DNA of 64,000 nucleotides from assembly GCF_021018895.1 (NCBI RefSeq), contig NC_079375.1:20353492-20417491 (forward strand). Reading direction: 5' to 3'. The translations under genes and the position numbers were made by a program. The notes below the pieces were generated by a model that saw nothing but the letters and a program-made list of their open reading frames with translations, was not told the DNA's origin and did not search any database. This stretch comes from Seriola aureovittata. Taxonomy: Eukaryota; Chordata; Actinopteri; Carangiformes; Carangidae. Of the stretch, positions 49,520 to 61,767 are shown in pieces (positions within the stretch are counted from its first letter, which is position 1; every line of letters starts with the position of its first letter).

Positions 49520-52500
49520 TCACTTACTGAAAGAGAGAGAGAAGACTTTATTTAAACCCACGGCAGCAAAAACACATCACCTGACATTTCAGACTTTAAC
49601 CCTGTACACCATCATAAAAGAGAGAACGGTCTATTAGGCTCCGACATCTTGGCGATCTACTTGTTCCGAGTTATAAACCGTTGAAGGTGCATTAAATAGT
49701 AACACTGCAACGACCTACCTCTCGACTTCCATACTTTTAGTGTGTCCATTTGTGTCTCCGTTGGCTTTGTGAACACCGTCAGTGTGAGGCTGCTCCTTCA
49801 CCCCGTTAGTGTGAGTGTCGTCCTGCTTCACCTTCTTGAGCAAACCTTCCTTCACAGGACTCTCCTCTGGTTTCCTCTGAAATACAGCACACAGGTTCGT
49901 TTCAAATGAGATTCAGATCTGTGCAATTCATTTGTTCTAATTATAAACAAACAAACAAACAAACATCTAGCTCCACTCACCTTCTTTCTGACCAGGTGGG
50001 AGATGTCAGAGACTGGAGCAGCGGAGGTGTGTCCTTTAGTGGAACTGACATCGTTGGTTGATGTGCCGTTAATCTGGATGGAATCAGACGAAACATGACA
50101 CATCAGTACTCATGAAAATAAAAAATAAAAAAGTAATTGTGGGCAATACAATCTAGACATGACACCCATTAAAAACAAACAAACAAACATTGGATTTGGT
50201 CCATACACTGTGACGATAAAGTGCAACTTACTTTTGAGCTGGAGGAAGCGTCACCGTTCTGTACAGCAGACCCAGGAAATGCAGAGGAAGTTGAGCCTCC
50301 ATCCTAACAACATTAAGAAAAAAAAAAAAAAAGTTAAAATTAAGTTAATTGTAACTCACTGTTAGCTTTTACAAAACATGCTGCAGTCAAACTCCACAAA
50401 GGATTAAATACTTCCTCCTGCAGCACAATCCTCCATCAGATACAGAAACATTACAGGCTACAGGAGGCCAGAGACAAGAGTTAAGACCAACACCTTTTAA
50501 AAGGTATTTTTTGGAAGAAACTTAATTCAATTCTTGCTAAGTTCTTAGTCCTGCAGAGACTCTGTATAATAAATGACAGAAATAGGAATTCAATATTTGT
50601 GTTTAATGATACGGCTGAATATTTAAGAGGGTAAGTGCCAGAGACACTGAACTTAAATTTGAGATGATCATGTGATAGTCCTGTGAACGGAGTAAAACAG
50701 AGTCTCTTTACAGTCTGAAGAAAACAATCCCCCTTCCCCAACTCACCATTACACCCTTCACAGCCTCAGACGCAGTGGTCACCATTTTCTGTCCCTCTGT
50801 GGCGTCCTCCACCTTCTCCTGGATCTCTGGAAGCAGAGCCTTCAGCTCCTCCATCTCCTTCCTCTCATCTGGCAGAGCCTCCGGACCCTCGGCCTTGTCG
50901 AGCAGCTCCTGAAGTTTGTCTGAAAGACGAGGCGGACACGTTGACGTACGGCTCAGACTCTGGCACCGATCGTACCATTTGAGAGTGGTGACAAGTGATA
51001 AACTCGCCGTAGCAGCCAGCTCTGCTTACCCAGCCTGCTCTTTATGACAGAGATGGAGCTGTTGAGCTCCTCGATGGCCTGGCTGTACTGAAGGTTCAGG
51101 CTGTAGGTCAGGCCCAGCTGGTAGTGAGTCTCGGCGAGCAGGCGGCTGTTCGAGTCCAGGTGCTTCACCTGCAGCTTCAGACACTCCTGGAAATCCTCCA
51201 ATGCCTGTGTGTAATTTCCTGAGAAGAAAAATGCAGCAACTCAGCACCCAATCCTCAATAAAGACACGAGGGGACAATTTCAGGTGTAAAGGTGTTAGTT
51301 TTCAAGACATCGCCTCTGTTTTCTTATCAAGATATAGAATCGTCCTCAAGGAGTTGTTTATGGTTTATTGGATTCCTATTACTTGTTACTCTTCCTGGGC
51401 ACAATTTTAATTTAGTAATATCTACCTGACTGTCAACTTTTCAGACAGCTCCTAATGTGAGCAAGAACTTAGAACTGCAACTAGCAATTATTAACATTAA
51501 CAACTATTCTGTTCGTCATTCAAAAGAAATTGAGCTCACACAACCCCAAGTTAAAAACCCCAAAATATCCCTTTAAAATTGACTGACCACTTCAGCCCTA
51601 AAGATCTAACAGGACAACAGAAGATCTATTGAGCGACTTGTTCGTACCCGATTCAGAAGAAACTTCGCCCAGTTTCAGGTGGGCCTGAGCTGCCATCAGC
51701 TGATCATCCTTAGTCTCTTTCCTTATCAAAAAGAAAGAAAGGTTAGCATGGAAGCTGTAGCTCAGTGATGCTAACTATCACAGCTCAGAACATCAGGGGG
51801 TTTCCGTCACCTTTTGTAGATGACTTTGGCCACTTCCAGCATCTCCCAGGCCAGCTGCAGGTTCCCCACCTCCTCATCATCACTGTCCTGAAAAACACAA
51901 GCGCAGATTTAAAATCTGACACCTAAAGTCACATGCTCAGGCGAGTCACTGATGTGTACTTAAGCCGATTGGTCAAGTACCTTCTCAGCAGCGCCATCTC
52001 CCTCGCCCTGCTCTTCTGTGTCGCCCTCCATTTCTGCGTCACTGTCCTCCTCTTCCTCCCCCTCTGAAAACAGAGACAAAGTGTCTGGATTATTTGGGCA
52101 ACATGCCATTACAACTATCATGGTGCCATTTACAATCGAGGCTATAATTAGAGGACAGAGGAAAAAAAGGAAACTCACCTTCTCCTGCCTCCGTCTTGTC
52201 TGCCGAGTCCTTTTCCTTGCTTTCCTTCTCAGTCTCCTCGTTTTCCTTCTTCTCTTCATTTTCTGCAGATTTGCTTTCATCAGCCTCGCTCTTCTTTTTC
52301 TCACCCCCCTCTTCCTTTGCTACTTTCTGCTCTTTACCAGCCTCAGCCTTTTCTGCATCATCGCTCTTCTCCGCATCTTCGCTCTGCTTCCCTTCAGCCT
52401 TCTCAGCGTCTTCATTTTTCTTTTCAGCGTCTTCATTTTTCTTCTCAGCGTCTTCATTTTTCTTCTCAGCCATGGCGTCATACACCTGAACCCTCAGCTC

Positions 52501-53881
52501 GTCTCTGGTCTTCTCTGTTGGGATCAGAGAGTAGAGTAAGGTTGAGCAGTGTCAACAATGTCCTTTAGAATATGAATGATCAAATAGCACAAAGAAACTC
52601 CCAAGAAAAATAGATAGAATTTACTCTTAAGATACTACACCATTTCTCTTCCTCACCATCAATGTTTTCTGTGCTCTCAACTTTTGAGTCTTTGGGTTTC
52701 TCCTCATCCGCCTCCTCCTCCTCCTCTGGCACTCCCTCCAGAGCATTACCCAAAACTGAGTTTTCCATCCTACGACAACACAATCAGTTAGGTCTGCACA
52801 CTTCCACTACTTTTTAAAAACAGTGGAGTGGATTCAACTGGAGATTCCCACATTTATGAAAAAATAAGTCAAAATTGATGATGGGGGGAAAGGCTTACCG
52901 TGCCAGATCCAGCAGCGCTTTACCACACCAGAAGAAAGCCTCTCCACACTCATCTGCTGTGTCTCCGTACTTTTTAGCTCTAAAATAAATTTAAAAAACA
53001 CATCAAAAACAATTTTTACTTGTGTAATTAGAGCTGAAACAATTAGTTGAAGAATTGATTTGTCACAACAAAATTCATCCTTTCTGATACATAATCTTTT
53101 GGGCAATATTTCAAGGAAAATTTGCAAATCTTTGATGGTTCCAGCTTCTGAAATGTGAGGATTTGCTGCTTTCCTGTGTCTGACATTACAAACAAACAGT
53201 CATTTGAATATTGCTGGGTCTTGGATCGTTGGTCAGACGTCACCTTGTGTCTGGTAAACCAAACGAATCATTTAATAGAAATTGTTAGCTACAGCACTAC
53301 ATGTCATTATCATCATCAACATGAAAGCACACACTCATTCTTCCTCATTAGACTGTTCGCAGGGGACAATTACATTTCCTATAAACTGCAAGATACATTC
53401 AACAAAAAATGAAAAGCATGACAAAGTTATAATATGCTACACTTTCATTTTTATTCACATAATGTGGTTCAATCTCAGAAAGTCCAAAGTGTGTGGACAC
53501 TTCATTTCTGATTGCCTCAATCTGCACACGAGGGAAAAAAATCAAACGAACTGCAGATATCTTTGTGCCTCATACTTATTATCAACGACTGTTTTCTTCT
53601 GTGCAGGGATCCTTTTCAGTTTCATGTGAACTAAACTAACTGATAAGGCCCTGAGGATGTATCATGTAGACGCACTTCTTTCAGCTGCTCGTTAGTTTGA
53701 AGCCCGCTGCTGCAGTTGTGTGTGATGGACAGCTTTAATACAACAGTCGGACAGTCTCTTTTGTCTGGTAGTTAACTCACAGTATGCCGCAGGCCTCCTG
53801 AAGGGGACTCAACGCCTCCACCACCTTCCCCATCACCAGGTGCTTCTTGCCCTCGCCGATTAGCTTGTTGGCCTCTTCCAT
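49520..53881 (-). CDS. nasp: Nuclear autoantigenic sperm protein, histone chaperone
   Basis: Thirteen coding exons on the minus strand: 53881-53781, 52979-52899, 52770-52667, 52514-52179, 52063-51981, 51887-51811, 51721-51648, 51218-51030, 50919-50747, 50303-50232, 50073-49981, 49876-49719, 49526-49520. In-frame join gives 515 aa. TPR motifs at about 1-75 ([27 protein letters not shown]) are followed by [15 protein letters not shown] long acidic Glu/Lys insert (about 80-235) contains three near-identical KKNEDAE units. TPRs resume at about 240-370 ([28 protein letters not shown]), then a coiled coil, ISHLVRKK and a basic nuclear localisation stretch at about 459-482. NASP holds soluble H3-H4 and H1 in the nucleus for chromatin assembly. 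The insert is short, like somatic NASP, so the large testis exon of mammals is absent. The N-terminus lacks about 40 residues seen in human. A non-coding exon ends at 54030. Confidence 0.95.
51471..51600. mobile_element. Small AGGGCTGCAAC-type element in a nasp intron
   Basis: Starts AGAACTGCAACTAGCAATTA and ends CTTCAGCCCTA, degenerate inverted ends of the same family as 1440-1623. About 130 bp, inside the intron between 51648 and 51218. Confidence 0.4.
53030..53225. mobile_element. Truncated TIR element in nasp intron 1
   Basis: Starts AGAGCTGAAACAATTAGTTG and carries the body phrase TCTGAAATGTGAGGATTTGC. I recognise both from the common teleost element. The opposite end is not visible. 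Confidence 0.5.
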
Positions 53882-54029
53882 GTTATCCACACTGGACGCA
53901 GAGAAAACAACATTTCAGCTAAACTCTGTGACCGAGAACTGAACTTCTGACCCGAGTTCAGCCTGAAAGTCTTCGTTACAGCAAGTAGAGTGTACAAATC
54001 ACAAAATGTGACGTTGGGTAACTACATAC

Positions 54030-54160
54030 CTTGACTGAAGGGGGACGAAGGGAAACGACTGAAATTTCAAAGTAGTGTCCGGTGGTCGGTTCCTCAGCTC
54101 GTCTATCGCGCCGCTCACACTGGCTGATCCGTTGTTTCAATTTGGCGCGAAATATCCCTG
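54030..54160 (-). promoter_or_regulatory. nasp: nasp promoter and non-coding first exon with E2F site
   Basis: On the minus strand a possible untranslated exon ends with CAGTCAAG/gtatgt at 54030. The palindrome-like TTTGGCGCGAAA lies at 54141-54152 and matches the E2F consensus on both strands. An in-frame TGA between this site and the splice donor rules out a longer N-terminus from this exon. Confidence 0.6.
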
Positions 54161-54277
54161 CCCTTTCCTGTCGATTTCCGGGTTTGTAAAGTAGCGCGGG
54201 AGATTTCTTAAAGGCACAGGGCACTTCAAGACGAAAACAAAAATTACCATCACTATCACTATAGCAACAAGTACTAC

Positions 54278-54326
54278 TAGCACCACCACCACCACCACTA
54301 CTACTATTACTATTACTACTACTACG
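54278..54326. repeat. (ACC)n/(ACT)n trinucleotide repeat
   Basis: About 49 bp of CAC/TAC trinucleotide units immediately upstream of nasp. Followed by a short GCATTA repeat at about 54403-54427. Confidence 0.85.
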
Positions 54327-54627
54327 GTCGGAGGTCGTAAATCGGCGGAGTAAGTTGTTCGGGCATTGGCCCGCTGGGGGCAAGCTAGTCGCCTCCCCCG
54401 GATTAGCATTAGCATTAGCATTAGCAGTGAGCTTGCCGGCGTTGTACATTGATGAATGAATTAAATGTTTTAATTTTAAGATGGCAAAATAACAAAATGT
54501 AAAAAAGTGACTGAATACTTTCTTAATGCACTTTATGTCTAACTGATTGATCTGTCAAACATCTCTTAGTATTCTTTCCTAACATGTGCTTCCCATCAGA
54601 GAGTTTCTCTGTACATTGATTAATGAA

Positions 54628-54733
54628 TTGCCTAAAGAAAGCAAGTAAAGTTTATCAGAGTTTCTCTTGGATGAGGTGTAATTCAGGCAAACTTTACTTG
54701 CCTGAAGAAAGCAAGTAAAGTTTAACAGACTTT
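54628..54733. repeat. Direct repeat with period 70 and an inverted copy between
   Basis: GCCTAAAGAAAGCAAGTAAAG at 54630 recurs as GCCTGAAGAAAGCAAGTAAAG at 54700. The intervening CAAACTTTACTTGCCTGA (54688-54705) is an inverted match to the same unit. No gene is involved. Confidence 0.7.
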
Positions 54734-55741
54734 ATTATGTTCTTACAGCTGCTCTTACACCACAGCTGTGTGTGTATTAAATTCACACAGAAACATTAAC
54801 GTTAACATTTCAAACCTTTCTCTGTCCTTCTCTGTGTCCAGGTGACAAAAACGCTCATTGGTGCTGCTTCTGACATGACTTCCTGGGCTACCAATGGTGG
54901 TATCATGTACTGGCCAGGTGCTTATTGCTCACCTGCTGCAAGGGCTCTGAGGGCCTTTCCAGAATGGCATCTTCGAGGGTGGACCCTTCGAGGTGCCTGC
55001 CTTTTCTTTGAGGCTTAGCGGTCCCAGCTGGAGGGGAATCACAGGATGTTTGGCCTGACTGACGCCAAGGTGATCCAAAGGATTTCCTGGGAGGAGTGGA
55101 GGCTGCACTGCCGGAGGAGGACACATGGGCCAGACGAGACTTCCCTCCTCATTCAGGATCTCCATGTCACCCTGGACCCCCTATTGCTGGATTCTCTCCG
55201 CATCCAGGACATATGGAGTACACAGAGGTGTGACCTCAGCTGTACACAGAGACTGGTAGGCTGACAGAGGCCTGCTGGTTTCCACCTTAACCAGTTCATC
55301 CCAGGTACATGTGTGTGTCTCATAGCTTGTGATTAAGTATATTGTGTATCAACCCTGGTGACCTGAATGGTTTGATGAGGATGAAAATGATGTGAATCAT
55401 ATGCTGTGACCTTCACAGTCACCAGATCTCAACCCAGTTTAACAACCACTGAAGCTGTTTTGGCTCAACACCTTACTACTACACTTTATCTTGGTTTTGT
55501 CTTTAATTTGTCAACTGTCTGGTTTATTATACATCACTGAGATGTTTTACTAGTCTACATTTATGAGGCTGCCACATTATTAACAAAGACCCAACACTGT
55601 TCCTCAGTCATTTTGATTGGGTTAAGCTGTGCAACAACCGCTAAACCTTTTACGTTCCAACCATATATCAACCAGACCTTCTCACCTCTCTTTCTCCCAC
55701 CACCTTTGTAAAGAAGAATGACCGGTAACCTGCACACAGCT

Positions 55742-55844
<103 letters not shown>

Positions 55845-56739
55845 CACTCTGCATGTGTGTATAAGTGCAATGCTCGCTGCTGTCATGTCCTGCTGTGAGG
55901 GACAGGGATTGTCCAGCTCCCCTCTGAGCTCCTCCTGCTGACTCCACTGTGTTGCTGGCTCATCGAGACAAGTCTGGACCTGGCACCCAATCAGCCTCAC
56001 ACTGAGACAGCCCTACTCAACCCTCCTCCCTCTGTCATCATTAGACACACCACTTTAACAGCTATAATTTCTCAGCTAAATCTACCACCACCATACCAGA
56101 GCTTATTCACTCACACACTTCACTTTCATTTCACTGAGCAGCCTTATTGTGGGTGGAAATAGTTTTGGTAAGTTTATTTTAAAACCATATTGTAGTGGGT
56201 TGAAGGCTCTGCATAATGTTTTTCAGTTTGCCATGAAAATGCACACTGATCACTGTATGCACTCACCTTGCCATGTTACACATTATCTTCTCAATATTTT
56301 CATCTAACTTTTGGCAAAAAATGAAATGAGCATGTTTCCCAAACATTTGAATTATTAATTTAATGTCATTCTGTGACTGAGATGAGAAAAGTATGTTCAG
56401 TGAGAAAACATTTTTAACTTATTCGATTTTCCTTCTTTGTTGAGATCTGCTGCTTCCATTTCCTGGGCGTATTAGGGCTGATAAGCAATAATGTACAATA
56501 ACTCTATCATTGAATGCAAGACGCTTTATTGTAGACATTCATGTCAATGCTCTTGGGGAATTATTCAAAGAGAACAGAACTGCATTCATTTACCAGTATC
56601 AAAGGTACCACTACTTGCAAAAATCTTTCAATCCATCCATTTAAAAAAATCAGTTTTGACATTTTGCAGGGCTGAACATGACCAGGATGATGGACACACA
56701 AGTGCCCTTCAAACAGCCAGTTGCTTTGGAATAAGCAGT

Positions 56740-56830
56740 GGAGCAGATGCAGTAATTACGGGCATATTGTGAGACAGGAGATGAACGCAGGGCAGCGTTT
56801 GATCACTAGACCACCGCGGTGCTTCTAACA
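56740..56830 (-). repeat. Possible tRNA-Glu-derived SINE remnant
   Basis: On the minus strand GCGGTGGTCTAGTGATCAAA (A-box-like part at 56813-56804) resembles the 5' half of tRNA-Glu (GGTGGTCTAGTGGTTA). The expected B box is decayed to GCGTTCATCTCC. No intact cloverleaf can be drawn, so this is at most an old SINE head. Confidence 0.35.
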
Positions 56831-58454
56831 GGAGGTTATTGTGTGTCCCCCTCTTATCTGGCCCTTGATGCGGTGCCCATGGCAACCGCATGCAAAGACA
56901 TCGCTCTGTGACGGTGGAGAAAAGAGGCATGGTGGAGGGGCTGTCTGAGCTGATAACAGCCCCTGCCTGTCCAGGTTACTCAGACTCTAGTTAACTAATT
57001 TTGAAAACATACATTTAACTTAATTTCCTTAACATGAAATATTTAATATTGTTCGAGAGAAAAGTAAGATTTGGCTATCAAAATGTCCTGATTCAACATG
57101 TCACATGGGAATCAGTAAAGATGATGACAATAGAATAGGGTCTCAAGTGACTATCCTGAGTTTTAACAACTGTCCTGTGGAGTCAACAGATGTGGAAAAC
57201 ACCAGGGTGACATCAGGACTACTTATTCAGTCATTAAAAAGGAGGGGCTAACATGACAAACACTACTACCTCCCAGACCCAGCAAACCACTGTCTTTTCT
57301 ATGAGATTAGGAGTTATGTGATATTTTATTAAAATGTGCACACACATAAGAAATCAAACTAAACAAGTGGTTTGTTGCACCAAGTTAAATTGTTGAGTTC
57401 AGTTATATTTGCATTAGCCTCAATCAACTGCTGCCAGTGTGAATATGCATGGACGAAGGGTGTTTTCCTCAGCCTTGTCATTATGTAAATATAGCAGCGG
57501 TGAGGAGGAAATCAGAATGAAAAATGCCTTCTGCTGCCAACAGGATAAGTACAAGATGTTGCAACAGTGCACTGCCCTGTTAAGTACGTCCCATTGTAAA
57601 GACTAAATAGTTTGTTAATGAGTGGCAATCCAGGAAACATGGAAGAAATTAACTAGCAAGTGCAATTGTCTTGTGTGGTTTGATAAGCTGAATTTGTCCT
57701 AGCTATTTCTAAAATATAATGTGTATAATTATGTATTGTGAGCCCATGTTTGTCTTCCTCAAAGCTATGTCTAAGGGTCTCAGTCCTGGGTTGAAACATG
57801 TTCATTGCAACAAGCAAAACGTGGTGAAAGGCAAGAATAAAATGCCCTGAGCAGGAAAGTTAATTAGGTTAATTGAATAAATCACGCACTGATAAGGCAC
57901 AAAGCGGCTGCAACGGAAGGCAGAGATTGCAGCAGCAATGTATAGGTGTTGTTTAATGCCTGTTCATGATGACAGTGGATTTCCTCCACACATCCTCAAA
58001 TAAGTTGAGTCATATGATTAAACCTCATGACTCTGTGACCCCTGCATGGCTGTTAGTCTGAGGTAAGGCATTAAATTCAAGTTTCAGATGAATAATTCAA
58101 TGTTATGCATCAAAACAGGCAGGTGACCTAATCTAGAGACTGAAGGGTGCCCTCTGCTCCTGACTAGTGAACATGGATAAACTATAGAGGTCACAGATTT
58201 CCCTCAGAGATTATTAGTGAAACTTTGAAAAATGAAGTCTGGATTATATGTGGCCAATTTCTTCGGCCTGCTTCCTCATCCTTATTCCTTAATCTCATAT
58301 GGTTTCGCAAGAGCATGAAGATTCCCAGAAAAACTGATCATGAAAATTGCAAAGTCATGCTGTATAGTGGGTTCCTGAGACTGACTGTTTACTGGGCTTG
58401 AAGTGGGCTGTGGTCACGTTCTGATCGATCCTATCGCGAGAAGTGAGCCGCGGG

Positions 58455-58528
58455 TATAAATTCCCCAACCGGGATTGTCAGCTCCTGCAGTCCGCTTTCC
58501 TGTGTCTGTTGGTGTGATCAAATCCGAG
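58455..58528 (+). promoter_or_regulatory. prdx1: prdx1 TATA box and non-coding first exon
   Basis: TATAAA at 58455-58460 sits in GGGTATAAATTCCCC. About 30 bp later a short untranslated exon would start (about 58488) and end with CCGAG/gtatgt at 58528. The next acceptor is at 59919, 11 nt before the start codon. An AP-1 type TGAGTCA lies at 58006-58012. Confidence 0.65.
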
Positions 58529-59919
58529 GTATGTGTATGAAAATACATGAAAATATGCCTTTTTTCTTTATCTGCTTTACATTTTAAATGAGTTTTAGTT
58601 TCTTGGAAGTGTTAAATTGTTTAGTGACGTTTTTCAGTCGCGTAGCTGTGGTTGAGTTCACAGTTCAACAAGTGGTTTATAACAAAAATTATAATCTCGT
58701 TCATTCTGAAAAACCAATACGTTTTGTCGGTTTCGAAAAGGAAAGGAAGGTGTGAATTTTGTGATAGTTTGTTGTTGTTATGTGAAAAGTTTCAACTGAC
58801 GAAAAGGACATAAACTTTTAAGTTGCTCTCAAATCTCAAGAGAAAATCTCGACATTTTTGGTGAATTTGCTGATAGTTTTTTTTTTTGTTATGTGAAAAG
58901 TTTCCACTGATGAAAAGGACATAAACTTTTAACTTGCTCTCAAATCTCAAGAGAAAATCTCGACATTTTTGTTGCTTTCAGTTGGTTTCAGAGTCAGCTA
59001 GGGAAATACTAAAGCGGCGTAATAATTTCACCTTGACTAGTGACCTCAGCTGGGACGGTTCCTTAAAACGTGTTTGGGGGGGGGTGAAACAGAAACGTTG
59101 AAAATTATAATCGATGTCCATATGCGGAAACACCTGTGAATTTATACTGAGAGAAGTGGAAATGGTTCATGGGCTTCTGTTGTTTCCATTTTAAGCGGTG
59201 AAAGTGCTGGGTGGCTGAGGTTTGGGTGCAGAGTGAGCCTGAATTAAACACTTGGTGTAATATGGCCTACATCAGATATGAATCATTGGTATTTGATTTA
59301 GAGTTTAGATAAAAAACTTCACTTTTTTCCTTTATGTCTTCTGGTTTTATAATGTCTATTATATTGCAATGTATTTGCACACATTTCTCATTCTCATATG
59401 GCTCTAATATTTTTATAGTGCTATAAGAATGACAGTCACTCTGATGAAGACGTGCTTTATGTCAAGACTGTATTTGCTTCACCTTTGGTTGCAACTATCA
59501 ATTGATTTTTAATTGTTACGATTAGCTGAGTAATTGTTTTGTGTGTAATATGTCAGATAATTGCAAAAATGATCGTAATACTTCCCCAAATATCAATTAG
59601 GACAAAGAAAAGCAACAAATGCAACGTATTCCAAAACTATTAACCACAGTTTACCCATGTGCTCAAGATTTCTACTGCACAGAGCCTTTTAACAAGCATT
59701 CAACGTCTATTAGAAATGTATTTGTGGTAAAAGAGTACACTTACTGATAATGAAGCCCTAAAATGCACATTTCTTTCTTTAGAAACTGAACAATTGTACA
59801 GATGGGTTGATATTCTATATAAGAGAGACATAATTTCCTCGTGCTGTTAAAGAGGAAAGCACAGTTGTCATTTTGAGAAAAGATTGTATAATTCACTGTT
59901 TCCTTATTGCATAATCCAG
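58529..59919 (+). other. prdx1: prdx1 intron 1
   Basis: Intron of 1.39 kb from gtatgt to tccag. Contains a 109-bp tandem duplication at 58752-58971 and another possible TIR-element remnant from about 59488. No hidden exon seen. Confidence 0.7.
58752..58971. repeat. Two-copy tandem duplication, unit about 109 bp
   Basis: The stretch GTGAATTTTGTGATAG...CGACATTTTTG at 58752-58860 is repeated at 58861-58970 with few changes, including a longer T run. Stretches such as AAATCTCAAGAGAAAATCTC are identical in both. The high identity implies a recent event. Confidence 0.88.
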
Positions 59920-59930
59920 TCAGACTGAAG

Positions 59931-61767
59931 ATGGCAGCAGGTAACGCACGTATTGGAAAGCTGGCCCCAGACTTCACAGCCAAAGCAGTGATGCCAGATG
60001 GACAGTTCAAGGACCTGAAGCTGTCGGACTACAGAGGTACACCTAAACCTGTGTCTCATCCTCTGTTGGTTGGAGGACACGCTTTGATGCCACTCTCTTC
60101 TGGACTGTGATTCACTGTTTTGTGATCCCAACAATGTCCTGAATAGACATTAATTTACACTACTAAAGACAAGAATTAATTAGACTGTCATTACCATAGG
60201 TGTATTTTCACATGACAAACTCAATGTTTTTTTTTTTGTTTTGTTTTTTTCCTGTGGTGCAGGGAAATATGTTGTCTTTTTCTTCTATCCACTGGACTTC
60301 ACCTTTGTTTGTCCAACTGAGATCATCGCTTTCAGTGATGCTGCCGAAGAATTCAGGAAAATCGGCTGTGAGATCATCGCTGCCTCCGTTGACTCACACT
60401 TCTCCCATTTCGCATGGTAGTTACAAGGCTTTATATTTTAAACAGCTACAGGACTATGATGTGCATTCAATCCTCTTTGCAAACACCTCACTTTTATATT
60501 TTGGTTTATGTTCTTAAAGGACCAACACGCCACGTAAGCAGGGCGGTCTGGGTACAATGAAGATTCCCCTGGTATCTGACACACGGCGCACCATCTCCAC
60601 AGATTATGGCGTCCTCAAGGAAGATGAAGGCATTGCCTACAGGTGAGTTTAACAATGTGGAGTTGTGCCGTCTATGGAAGTTAGAACCAGTCAGTTTTAG
60701 TTGCTGTTCCTTCTGCTTCCAGAAGCTGAATCCTGCTTGCGTTGTTTTAATTTACAGAAAATGTCTGTTTGACTTCGGCCTTAGGGCTGGTTTACGATCT
60801 CACAGAACTGGTTCGGAAATTGAATATGTTTATAATCGTTTCAGAAAGCCACGGGCAGAAGGCAGAGTGAATGATGATGATGATGCAATATTGTTTAAAT
60901 GCAATGGTGCCTATTTTCAGACAACCTCTCCAGGAAGACATTCGTAGTGTTGCACACTGTAAGAAATAAAACAAAGAGAGGTGGAGAGAGAAGTAAAATG
61001 CCTCCACACAGGTGGCCAATCATGGGGTGAGCTGGGTGTGAATGTTCAGTCGTCAGTTCTGGAAAGTTACAGAACACTATCCAACCATCTGACATGCAGT
61101 CTGGACACAGTATATTCAGGTCTTCGGAGACTCATGAGCTGTTCTTTCTCTCTTTTACAGAGGTCTGTTCATCATTGACAACAAGGGCATCCTCAGACAG
61201 ATCACCATCAACGACCTCCCAGTTGGACGGTCTGTTGAGGAGACCTTGCGTTTGGTCCAAGCCTTTCAGTTCACCGACAAGCACGGAGAAGGTAAGTTAC
61301 TTACTTGTGTCTTGCTGCACACGGCCCTTATTTATCTTACCAATGTTTGTAAAAGATTTCCAGTTAGCTTGAAATGCACTGTACTGCAAGTGACATAATT
61401 AAAACATTTATATTTGTCTCCATGACCCAACTATGCTCGTATTAACAATTTAACCCCTCGTTATTTGAATCCAATATTTATGCTGTTTGCTGTTTGGAAA
61501 GAAATTGCACTAAGTCAGACATGTTGAGAATTATTTGCAGACAATAAATTGAGGTCCAAATAGATTTTCTATTACGCAGGCTAATTTCTGATGTATTTCC
61601 CTGCCCAAAGCAGTGGTGGTTATGCTCTGTATATGCGTGTCATATTGGCACGTGTCTTTACTCATCACAATGTTATCTTTTCAGTCTGCCCAGCCGGCTG
61701 GAAACCAGGAAGTGACACCATCAAACCTGACATCCAGAAGAGCAAAGACTTCTTCTCCAAGCAGTAA
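59931..61767 (+). CDS. prdx1: Peroxiredoxin 1, typical 2-Cys
   Basis: Five coding exons: 59931-60036, 60263-60416, 60520-60642, 61161-61291, 61685-61767, in-frame, 198 aa (human 199). It reduces hydrogen peroxide and organic peroxides using thioredoxin, mainly in the cytosol. The peroxidatic Cys52 is in FVCPTE and the resolving Cys173 in VCPAGW. The GGLG motif that makes eukaryotic 2-Cys enzymes prone to overoxidation is present near residue 95. Differences from mammalian PRDX1: residue 83 is Ser rather than Cys, and the C-terminal YF motif reads FF (Phe194). No signal or organelle-targeting extension is present, so it is not Prdx3 or Prdx4. Prdx2 is the alternative. Synteny beside nasp and the KHGEVCPAGW..KS stretch favour prdx1. 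Confidence 0.93.

Noticed and set aside
52018..52568. Plus-strand frames of 173 and 97 codons rich in Ser/Phe
   Set aside because: Antisense of the acidic nasp exon; GAG/GAA repeats leave the opposite strand open by chance.
53976..54449. 157-codon minus-strand frame upstream of nasp
   Set aside because: Joining it to the next nasp exon gives an immediate stop (AAG TGT GGA TAA) and it is built partly of trinucleotide repeats.
54903..55264. Open frames on both strands in a GC-richer patch
   Set aside because: No recognisable domain, no convincing splice sites, and not a match to AKR1A1 as far as I can tell; left as unassigned.
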